From Agrocybe praecox (taxonomy: Eukaryota; Basidiomycota; Agaricomycetes; Agaricales; Agrocybaceae), in assembly GCA_964017145.1 (NCBI GenBank), contig OZ024843.1, forward strand, positions 983,001 to 1,047,000: 64,000 bases of DNA. Reading direction: 5' to 3'. The notes under the pieces are model-generated. The model ran no database searches and was not told where the DNA came from. It worked only from the letters and a program-made list of their open reading frames with translations. Position numbers and translations under genes: made by a program. Positions 1 to 11,600 of the stretch are shown here, piece after piece (within the stretch, counting starts at the first letter, position 1; each line of letters begins with the position of its first letter).

Positions 1-1374
<1,374 letters not shown>

Positions 1375-3976
1375 ATTTTTATTTTCTTTGTATTCTAGTA
1401 CACGCTTCGGTGTGCTGTACTATATTGTGCATGATTTTGGTTTTGGATAGTACTTTGTTCGTTTTTATATATTTTTATGTTGTTACGATTAATAGAAAAA
1501 TAATGAACTATATTTTACCCGTATTCTATTAAAATCAAAGTTTTTTAGAATTTACTTTCTTCCATGCTTAGGATCGCCAGTGTGCAAGTGAGTATGATAC
1601 TGATACTATTGCTAGTCTGCACCGAACAATTTTAACTTCCACTAGTGATCCTCTAGGAGGGAGCTCTTGTTCTTCGCGTCTCAGTAAATTGTGCTTCGAC
1701 CGGTTAAATTCGCGCGGCTTCTGAAAAATCCTGCGATATCTTTACAAGCATGGCTTAGGGGCTAAATCCAAAAAGAGTAGAAATTACCAAAAATAGATAC
1801 ACCGGAGAATTGAATCGTTTGCGATCCTTTTTTGCGCCTGCTTCGAGGTTCTCTCTAATTTATTATTTTATAATGCTCCCTGGTAGTATACTGCATTGGA
1901 TGCCAATATACACTCGTACCCACGATAATACTTTGGATGACTCGGGATCAAGCCTGCTGTTTCGACAAATCTTTAGCAGCTGCCGGATCCTATTTTGACC
2001 TTTCTGTGTGAGGTTAGATTGGGCGACTACGCAAAAGCTAGTGAGTGGTCAGCTGTCTGATAGAGAGGCAGCGAGCCACTTGGAAACACTCCCGTCTAGG
2101 TCTATATGCGTCGTTGAAACCAAATTATGAAAATTTGACATCCGGATCTAATTGCTGAGTAGCGAGAGGTCAAAATACTGGTTCTTCGAGGTATACGAAA
2201 AAGCACTAATGATTTCATGTTCCCGTTGAAAGGAAAACTATCATCAAGATGGCGGGTACTATGAGGGGCAGTTGTGCCTTGTATGATTGTTGCAACTTGC
2301 GCTGTGAACTGGGAGAGCCAAACGGAACATGAGAGTATATTTATATACCAGAGCATCTTATCTGCCTAATATAATGAAATAAAATGATGTCTGGAGAGAG
2401 TTTAACCGTAAAAAGACCTTCAAGTGTGTTAATAGTACGCCCGGAGAGTGACGCACTACTGGTGGAAAGTCAAATTAGCCTCCGATGTCAAAGAACATGT
2501 TGACTTCGTCATAGCAGTTGAGCCAAGGCAGACAGCTGTGCGCACTACCGGCCAGTAGTAGCAGCCTTGAAGTCGACAGGATAGTCGTTTGTATCCCGTT
2601 ATACCAGGAGCCTGTGCCCCCAGTTGCGCAGCGCTGAATTCCAGAGCTGAGTCTTTTGATATCGTATCACTTGGTACCAAAAAATAGGACAGTAAACTTG
2701 AAATGCAGTGAGATAACGACGGAGTCATACCACAGGATTCTCCCAGCAGGTAAAGATCTAATCTTCTAACACCCGTAAACAGAAACGGCAACAGAAATAG
2801 GTGGCAATTACCGAAGCTTCTTTTGACAAGTTAAGTTCGCCGCAGGAGAAAACATATAGCCATAGTAATCCAATCTAGAAGACCGTGTGTTTAATGTGAT
2901 GCGACCAGAGTGTTCTCGGAGCAAACATACAGGATTTCCATGTTAAGTCCTCCAAAGAAAAAGCAATCAATACAAATGCAAGTCAAGCCCCACTAGTAAG
3001 TGGTGATTATTAGAGAATGTAGGCTTACGGAGATGCGCAGAAACAGGGTAATGGAACCTATGTTAACTGTACAATTGTGAAGCTACTGAGACGGCAGCAG
3101 CCGATCCAAGAGAGGTGGTATTTCTGTCTGCACAAACTTGCCAGAATGAGTAAGCTTCCAGACGACACGAGGAGATGCTAGAGAGAAACGAGTTTGCATG
3201 AACCGTTTTCGACGCAAGAGTGGAGAGAGAAATGAGTGCGTGACATTTCATTCAAGTCGAACGGGGATTTCAAGCAGTCACCACTCCCGTTCACGTTATC
3301 TGAACCGAAGGCATATAATCTGACTCCATAAATTCCATAGGTACATACATAAAACATAGAAGCATACATACGATTAAAGATAATTTGGTGCTACACAGTA
3401 CAGTACAAGTACATTTTTCTTTTTCTTTTGTTTCTTCTTCTTCCTGCGGCTCCGTGAGAGGAAGCCATCCGGACCGCCGTGTTACTTTTGGGTACGTCCG
3501 AACTACAGCCGAAATTAAGGGAATAGGGCATGGGGTATTCTATAGATACCCAAAAAAAAAACCAGGTACAATGTGAGAGAGAGGAGGGATTGCATTAGAA
3601 TCCCACATAATGTGTTTCCGGGGAGGGAGAAACGTCTATAACGATACGACCGTGAATCGAATCGAACAAAAAGCCGATAACCGACTGGAGACGACAGGCA
3701 GTGTAGAGGATTAACGAATAAGTTGATAGATAATGGATAATATAGTAGTGTGTTTTTGGCTCCTGAAGTCCGAAGTAGCCACCCGGGGAAGGAGTGGGTA
3801 CGAAAGTGATCCCATAGGTTTATGGTGGGATTCATATGCATATGGTTGTCACACGATAGCAAAAGGCATAGGGTGGCGTTCAATCATATGGTGGGGAGGG
3901 TATGTGGTTCGCTGCGGTGATAGTCTTCGAAGAAAGAAGCGCTCCTGGAAAGCGGGCGGCGATGCAGGTGACCCGC
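1375..3976. other. Intergenic region, no gene recognised
   Basis: A/T-rich 2.6 kb between the converging CDC7 and DUF6699 genes. Short open frames exist on both strands (for example 2456-2791 and 3063-3251 on the minus strand) but none shows a recognisable motif or joins to neighbours with good splice sites. The 3' UTRs of the two flanking genes must lie at its ends. Confidence 0.6.
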
Positions 3977-4708
3977 CTATGAGACGTTGAGCTCCCAAAG
4001 GTCGAAGTCATCCGCCACACCAGAGAGCCCCATGAAGTGGGTCCTTCCCATAAGCAGGTCCACCCGCTTGATACCCTTCGACAGCTCGTAATCCCTTTCC
4101 TTCTCGTCTAGTATTCGGGCGCATCGTCGGTAGTAGGCTCCATCGACGCTGGCCCTAATCTGTGCATCTGGAAGTTCGGCGTATTCAATAGGAAGAATGG
4201 GATGTCGCAGCGCTCGGTATAGCTGTTCGAACACATCCTCCACGCTGACAAAAGCTTGTCCGACTGGTGGTGTGGCAGTGACCTCCCATTCGAATTTGAT
4301 ATTTGGGTGCCGAACTCGAAGAATGTGAATTGGTGGCGATGTAGCTGCTTCGGAAAATGCATATGGTGGAAAATGGCCTTCAACAGTGCTCGGTGGGAGA
4401 GAGAGGTCGTAATAAACAGGAGAATTGGTGTACGGTGAATATGCTAACATGCAGTGAATCTGCGTGCGCTCTGGTTGCATTGGCTCGGAGAATAGTAAGG
4501 GGGTGTCTGGGTACAGATCTAAACTCTTTGCGTAGGGTGTCGGTGGATAAACTGGATGATATTCATGATGATCTTCCGGCGGAGGCGTTAAGAGATCTGG
4601 TGATGAAGACTCGGAAGGTAGAGAGGAAATGGTCAGCGACGGTGAAGAAGTCGCCGACCCAGTCTCGTACACAATATTGGTAGGGGCAAAATGTACGCGT
4701 TTTAACAT
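3977..4708 (-). CDS. DUF6699-domain protein
   Basis: Intronless 243-residue protein. I chose the Met at 4708, giving the start MLKRVHFAPTN, because basidiomycete DUF6699 proteins typically begin with a short basic stretch of this form; the open frame continues upstream to 4930 but that extension is not family-like. A Ser/Pro-rich N-terminal segment (SSPSLTISSLPS, then LLTPPP, about residues 20-45) is followed by the conserved core: YDLSLPPST, a PPIHILRVRHP strand region, and VSVEDVFEQLYRALRHPI, where the VxDVxxxLYxxLR helix is the family hallmark. The end, LMGRTHFMGLSGVADDFDLWELNVS, also fits the family. DUF6699 proteins are expanded in Agaricomycetes and have no assigned biochemical function. 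No signal peptide or membrane segment is visible, so it is probably cytosolic or nuclear. Confidence 0.8.
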   Translation of the reverse strand: MLKRVHFAPTNIVYETGSATSSPSLTISSLPSESSSPDLLTPPPEDHHEYHPVYPPTPYAKSLDLYPDTPLLFSEPMQPERTQIHCMLAYSPYTNSPVYYDLSLPPSTVEGHFPPYAFSEAATSPPIHILRVRHPNIKFEWEVTATPPVGQAFVSVEDVFEQLYRALRHPILPIEYAELPDAQIRASVDGAYYRRCARILDEKERDYELSKGIKRVDLLMGRTHFMGLSGVADDFDLWELNVS

Positions 4709-6431
4709 GGCTGGCAAGAACGAACGATGAAGTGAGAGGAAAAGCAGGTCAAGGGTTTGACCGTGGCAGTATAAATGGCAACCAATACTTTCCACCACGC
4801 GTAACATCTTCCCCCTAATGGGGTTAATACGCTCGCCGAGTCTTTGATGCCGCCGCCGAGTCTCCAGTAAACGGGCGCACATTTCCTTGACGAGGAAAAG
4901 GCTGTGGAAACATATGGGAATATGTAACAAAACGTACCAGAATATGAAGTATGATTGAAATCAACTTGACGTATACCTTGAATGACTTGAATGACGGTCA
5001 GAAGTATATCCAAAGCTTTCTTTTCCGTATGAAAGAAGATGCTTTCGGAGCCATTGTGTACGCCATCACAAGCGACGTGTCCAGCGAAAGGATTGGCATG
5101 TCAACTGTTCCAAAACTATAACATTTAAATGAGCGCAGTCCGATTAGCAAACATCATCAATCTGGCGGTCTAATAGTAAAAGGCTCACCCCGCCATGTTT
5201 CAGGCTTCCCCGCAGCCGTACTTGACGACATTAATCTGTCTATGCATGTCATACTTGATCATAATGCAAGAATGATGTCCTTTATCTGAGCAATAGAAAA
5301 GTCAGAGGCAACAAACATTCATGGTGGCATCAGAAAGCAAGAGGGCGGGCAATCATCCAACAATTAGATGTACGCCCGACGCGCGCCACACCATCTTTGT
5401 TGGACGAATACGGCAACGTATTATTGAACCAATCATCCTCGAACAAAAATGAACCGTGATACCTGATCGTCCCTGCATCCTCTGCTCAGAAATCGTTCTT
5501 TGTTTCAGTGCGCTTTGAAAATCCAGCCCTTGCATCAGCGGCTGTTACCGTTTTCATCTCGGCATTAATGAAGACGGAGATTTTGAGAGCAAAACCCGTG
5601 CAGAAATTCTGAGATTGCGCTCATACAAGAAAGAGTGCGGGCATCAAGGCGGGAGATACATAGAGGATGGTGGTCAAGAAGAAAATCAAGACAGAACCTA
5701 CGGAAAGGTTGTTATCGTGATGGCCTCGAGGCAAAAACGAGGTTTTCTGATTTCAACCTTCAACAGGTCACGTGGTCACGTACACACACAAAACTCTCGG
5801 GTACCAATTCGGAGAGCAGTTTTTGCTTTAGAAAGAACGAGAAAGATTTCAAAAGCTTACCATCTTTGTGTATTCTCTAAAGGATATCGTCCTTGGCTCA
5901 CAATTTCAGAGCCGGGGTTTGCCGACAATGACGAGAACGGCGCTTAAGAACAGGTTGGTTATGCAGACATACGGAACCAGAGATCTTCGCAAGCGATGAA
6001 CCTTTTACAAACCAAATTTTATTCTCGACATTTTATTCCTTCTAATTCTACTGGATTTTTTCCCCATCGAATCCTCTTCTCTTTCCAACTCCAACCCAAC
6101 AATCACAACCGTCCAAGGTAAGAAGCGGCGTATGAGATTTTTTGACGAGCCATTCCAAGAGTTATGTATAGTACAATAAAAACTGTGCGCCTAGCACCAG
6201 AGCAAAAACAAATAAAATCTGAATAAGTAAGTATGGGCATCTTGGACCGCAATCAGTGCATTTATTGAGTAGCGGGTATTATGCTTTCCGGGTCTTGCCT
6301 CGTCTCAACCACCTTTACTCGCAGGTTAGACACGGTAATACATTGCATTGAGGATGATAGATGGTACCTTGGTTATCGTTATACCAAATTCCATAGTATC
6401 GCTTCGCCGATCGAAGCTCTTGGGAGGAGTC
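4709..6431. other. Intergenic region, no gene recognised
   Basis: Upstream of the DUF6699 gene and downstream of the DUF6534 gene. The longest frame, 5615-5947 (+), has no recognisable motif and no sign of splicing to anything. A pyrimidine-rich stretch at about 6020-6115 resembles a fungal 5' leader followed by a GT donor-like site, but no coding exon was found behind it. Confidence 0.5.
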
Positions 6432-8324
6432 TCAAGTTCGTACATGGATGATCCAATAACGTGCTGGGAGCGTTGATACTGTCAGGATCACAAGTTCATC
6501 GCCGCCGATGATATGTGACTCACAGCGCCCACTCGCTCGTCCGATGGACCGTCCGGCTTGATTCACAACAAAAGTCAGATATATAAAAATGCAACCCGTG
6601 ATGGAAGGAATTACATTTCGCCGTGTCGCACTAGACGATGGTCCATTTCCATTTCTTGGCTGAGACTGATATCCAACGAATACTTGCAAGTCCGTTCGAG
6701 AGTTCAGAGTCGACAAGAGACAATTTGAATACAACTTGGATAGAGCAAGGTCCCATAAGAAGTTTCTAAGTGATCATATAATTAAGTACCAAGCACGTTC
6801 AAGGACCAACAACAACAATAAAACAACGTACAGTGCAGTATGCTTGATGATCAATTTATGAAATAAATATTTTGAGCGCTAAAAGGTAATGATAGCTTAC
6901 CGGAAGTACTGATGATAGATTCTATAAGCGGTTCCGATTCGCATGGAAATCACCAAACACATACCCATGAAAAACAATATATCTCCGATGGCAAAGAACG
7001 CACTGTAAAGATACCTCATAAATCAGTACGGAGAAAGGCGGCAGAGTGAGCAGAGTGGCCTACGTGAGCATCCCCGTCTGGACTGTCACTAAAAATGAAC
7101 ATATTAATACGAGGTTGGTGCATATAGAGATCATAGATAGATATAGAGCCTTCTTGAGCCGCCTTACTTCGTATAATCCGTGAGACCACATCATCTGTCG
7201 CGACGAAACCCGTTTTGCGCTTCGTCTACAAAAAGGAAAAGGTATACAGGGTCAGCCGCGTGCCGATAGGTTTTAATTCCTCACAGGATGTACGTACCAA
7301 AACCATGACTAACACCGCCGTAATCAACACATCTGCTACACAGGCCGAAATGAACCAGACGAGGGCAGGCCAGTGAAGCTCTGGCTTGCGGGAGAATTCC
7401 TGGACCTTAATGATCATTGCCGTGGTCCAAATCCCACCCCCTAGAAAAAAGGGTGTCTGGGTTAACTTCGCTATGAGAATGAAAGCGGTCAAACGCACGT
7501 ACCTAATGATATGATGGATAAAAAGATGACGATGGCCGCGAGCATCTTTGATTTCGTCAGGAGCTTGATCCTCCATGCAAAGAATATTTGTATAGGCGTC
7601 GATACGGCGACCTAGGAAAGGATTTTCCGGTAAGTGCATAAATAAGTGCTGGCACGTTGTAGCTGGTCCACGCACGATAACAACGGGTTCTGGGGCACCG
7701 AGAAGATATTATTTCATGTTGGAGGAAGGTTAAAATACGTTTAGCCGACGGCTTACCAGCAGCGAACACTAATAACCGCGATGAGAGACATCCTGAAGCA
7801 GAAATTTCTGAAATGAACGTACAAGTCGGGAAATATCTCGTCGCCTCAGGCTTTCCTGTGGAGCCAGGGGGCATGAATTATAATCGATAACTACAGATGA
7901 AGGGGCATTACCGAAGTTATTGATGAGCGGCTGGTACATCATGGCAACATCGCACCCCGTGTTTATAGTCTCGACGATGAACAGATACAATACCTAGACA
8001 AGATAAGAAAACATGCGCAATGAGTCAAGGTGAGTATTTCTACTCACAAGGTACTTGATCCATGGCGCGTCCCTATGCGTTCATAACGATGAGTTACATT
8101 GCTCATGTTGATAGCCACGACTCTACCTTTTGAACGTCTGGTAGTAATGATATGCCTGAAGAAACGCCAATAGTGAGGCTTTTGCAAGGGACGAGGGCCC
8201 GAAAAATACAGACTTGTGCGATTAGAATCTATCGGAGCGCATTCAGCTATGTATTCCGAGTCTGTGAAATGGGTAAATCGCTTACCCCATACAAAATCAT
8301 GTTTATAAAAACCCCCAAAAGCAT
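6432..8324 (-). CDS. DUF6534-type seven-helix membrane protein, 16 exons including microexons
   Basis: Integral membrane protein of the Agaricomycete DUF6534 family; function unknown, probably a surface sensor. Reconstructed exons (transcription order): 8324-8286, 8228-8214, 8155-8127, 8072-8048, 7993-7912, 7855-7823, 7768-7757, 7689-7676, 7611-7503, 7440-7298, 7225-7168, 7088-7064, 7002-6965, 6908-6901, 6842-6832, 6765-6432. Every intron is GT-AG, 54-79 nt, and the phases close. Family landmarks appear in order: MLLGVFINMILYG, the AYHYYQTFKRDAPW loop, YLFIVETINTGCD, STPIQIFFAWRIKLLTKSK, the VADVLITAVLV helix, TKRKTGFVATDDVVSRIIR, TVQTGMLTA and ALSKLYSNCLLSTLNSR. The C-terminal tail after residue SR is variable and its splicing uncertain. 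The first exon frame is blocked upstream by an in-frame stop near 8350, so the native N-terminus (about a dozen residues) is not resolved. The copia element begins only about 60 bp upstream and may separate the gene from its promoter or first exon. Confidence 0.82.
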
Positions 8325-8382
8325 AGGTCCAAACCTAAAGAGAATACCTCATGAGAGCGGGTCGACAGATGACACAAAATTG

Positions 8383-8387
8383 TGCAA
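8383..8387. repeat. Target-site duplication, left copy (TGCAA)
   Basis: Five bases directly before the left LTR, matched by the same five bases after the right LTR. Confidence 0.95.
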
Positions 8388-8624
8388 TGTTGAGAATGTA
8401 GCGCAGTGGGTAGTAAAGTTATCTATTCAGCTTCGCTCTTTTGAGCCTTTATATACATGTGTAAGTAGAATAATATGGAATACTCTATGATGTTCTATGT
8501 AGTTCTAAGGCTAAGATAAAAGATAAGAAAGTATACTAAGATAAAGAAGAATCATCGAGAAATGCGAATACAATCTAGAGACGGGCGACTACCTATTCAG
8601 GTAATCGCATCATCGATTCCAACA
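8388..8624 (-). repeat. 3' LTR of the copia element
   Basis: 237 bp, TGTTG...CAACA, identical to 12961-13197. It contains a TATATACATG-like AT-rich segment near 8453 that could serve as promoter or polyadenylation context. Confidence 0.97.
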
Positions 8625-8635
8625 CTCCCCCTTAG
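8625..8635 (-). promoter_or_regulatory. Polypurine tract of the copia element
   Basis: On the element strand this is CTAAGGGGGAG, directly abutting the 3' LTR, where plus-strand DNA synthesis is primed. The Gag-Pol stop codon overlaps it. Confidence 0.85.
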
Positions 8636-11600
8636 TCGCCCAGAACGCCAATTTCTTCGGTGAAGTTTTGGTGAGCGATGCGAGGAAGTCCTTTCGTAAA
8701 TAGGTCCGCCAAATTAAATTCTGTACTAATATATATCATGTCGATTGTCCCGTTTTCGACTAAGTCTCGCAAGAAATGATATGCGATGTCGATGTGTTTC
8801 GTTCGAGCATGAAATTCCGGATGTCGAGCAATAGCGAGTGCAGCTTGATTATCCGAAAAAATAGTTGATGTGTCGGGTAAAGGAAATTCGAGTTCGCGCA
8901 AGAGCGAACGGTGCCAAAGTACTTGCTTTGCGACATGTGTTGCGGCGATGTACTCGGCTTCTCCTGTAGATAACGCGACCGTGCTTTGTTTCTTCGAACT
9001 CCAAGCGACCGCACCTCCTGCGATCATGACAACATATCCACTAATCGATTTCCTATCGCCCTCCGAAGCCCAATCAGCGTCGCAATAAAAATTCAGCTCG
9101 TTACTTAATAAATGGTCCGAGCCGCCGTAGGTGAGTTTGTGATTTCGAGTGCCTTTAAGATATCGAAGAACACGTTTCACGGCCGTCCAATGTTTTTGTT
9201 TCGGGTTTTGCGTGAATTGTGCGAGTCTGTTGACGGCGTAGACGATATCAGGTCGTCCTACAAGTGTCGGAAACATAAGTGAGCCAATGATAGTAGCATA
9301 ACCATAACTCCCCCTCAAATCCTGCTCCCCCTCAGCATTAGTTCCCTCTTCCAGTGAGTCTTCGTCGTCCAGCTTGACGTTAGGGTCCATTGGAGTCGAT
9401 ACTGGGCTCGCATTCTGCATGCCAAATTTATCTAGAATTTTGTCGATGTAATGGGCTTGGGATAGAGTGATAATATGATCTCCTTGTTCGATTTTGGCGC
9501 CCAATAGCATTGAAGGTCGTCCGAGCGATTTAACATCGAATTTCGTCGCAAGCTCTTGTTCTACGCGATCGTTTAATTCGTCTGAAGTAGATATGGCAAG
9601 AAAATCATCCACCCATACGAGTAATATCGTGAATTCGTCCCCGGAACCTCGAATGAAACAGCAATAGTCGGTTTTGAGTTGAGTAAATCCGAGTTCTTTC
9701 AATGCTCGAGTAAGTTCGTGGTTCCAGACGTTCCCTGCTTGTTTGAGACCGTAAAGCGACCGTAGTAGTATGCAGACTTCTCCTGTACCGTCGTCAAAGA
9801 AAGGCGGTTGGGCCATATATATTTCTTCTTCTAAATTTCCGTGTAGATAGGCACCTTTAATATCGAATTGTCGTAATTTTAAATTATGAACCGCGGTGAA
9901 GGCGAGTAATGTGCGTAATGTTTCGAATCGCATGACTGGCGCAAAGGTTCCGTCTTCGTTATAGTCCACTCCTGGTTTTTGAGAAAATCCTTGGACGACA
10001 AGTCGAGCCTTGAATTTAATGACCTTGCCGTGTTCGTCTCGCTTTTTGGTGAAGACCCATCTACATCCAACAACCTTTCGACCCTCTGGTAATTTCCCTT
10101 TCTTCCAAGTTCCCATCCTAACCAATGTTGAATATTCTTCGTCCATAGCATCCTTCCACTCCTTCCCTTCCGGTCCATTTAGCGCTTCTTCGGGTGTCCG
10201 AGGCGTGTCAGGTTCTTGGGCTGAATATGAAAGCTCCGCTTCTTCTAATAACGTCTCCCATAGCTGAGCTACTGCAAGATTCGCTCGTTCGTTTTGAATC
10301 GACTTAGCGCGCGAGGATTCAGTCGATCGAGTAGGATCAGATGGTATAGATAATGTAGAATTAAATCTTGAAGATGGCTTTCGAGCGTCGGGATTTCCAG
10401 CCAGCTTGTAATCTATAGGCTGTGTAGATCGTGTAGATCGTCTAAGTGGTTCGGGGGTCGATTTGGCAACTGTTTTTTGTGTTGGGTTGTCGTTTGAGTG
10501 CTCTGGTTGTGTATTGGTCGTCTCAGAAGTGTTCGGTGCCGTTGAATTTAATTCTGGGGAAGTTTGCGCGGCTGGTACTGTATTATTCTCCCCCTCAGAC
10601 GGCAAACCCGGAATATCCACTTCTTTGGGCTCTTCGTTTTCGTTAAAAGCGACGTTTCGAGAGGTTTTGATGTTCCTTTGCTTGGGATCATAGTAACGAA
10701 CACTTTTCGAGCCTTCATTGAATCCTACAAAGACCATTTTCTTCGACCGTGGATGTAGCTTCGTCTTCTTCGATTCATCGAGTACCCAGACATCACAGCC
10801 AAATTCCCGAAGATTTGAGACATCTGGCTTCTTGGAATGCCATCCTTCATAGGGTGTCATATTTTCGAGTGCTCTTGTAGGTACCCTGTTGCGAATAAAA
10901 TTTGCATATGAGACCGCTTCATCCCAGAGATAAGAAGGTAGATTTCTTGAAATAAGCATTGCCCTAGCCAGCTCCAATAATGTGCGATTATATCGCTCCG
11001 CAACGCCGTTTTGAGACGGTGAATAAGGTGCCGTAGTCTCGATTTCGATCCCATTCTTTGCAGCCCAAGTTTTAATTCGTTGATTAACGAGTTCCTTCCC
11101 ATTATCGAACCGCATGTACCTCGGATACTTCCCAAATTGCTGCTTAATTTTCTCGGCATGCTGCTCGATGCGATCCGCTGCTTCTTTCTTGTCACGTAAA
11201 AATAGAACTGTGTTGAATCTTTTTGCGTCGTCGAGGAAAGTAATAAAATAATAAAATCCTCCAATTGATTTGACGCCTATAGGACCCCATACGTCGCCCA
11301 TTATACGCTCGCCTGCAGTCTCCGAACGATTTTGGGCCTCAGATGGAAAGGATTTGTGTGATAGCTTTGCTTGAATGCAAGCTTCACATGTATTTGATGG
11401 AATTGATGTCGGATCCACTGAGAAACCCGTAACAAGATCCTGGCGTTCTAGACGTTGAAGTGCCGTGATGGAGACGTGTCCAAAACGACGATGCCATTGG
11501 TCCCAAGTGAGGTTCTTCGATGACGCAATATTAGCTCGCTCTTGAGTTGGAATTTGAGCCCGAGCGCTGAGTAAAAATAGACCGCCTTGCTTTATGCCCG

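Noticed and set aside
2456..3369. Several minus-strand frames that might form a spliced gene
   Set aside because: I could not join them with in-phase GT-AG introns, and none shows a recognisable motif.
5615..5947. 110-codon open frame (+)
   Set aside because: No known motif, no splice partner, and overlapping frames of similar size on the same strand; reads like random open sequence.
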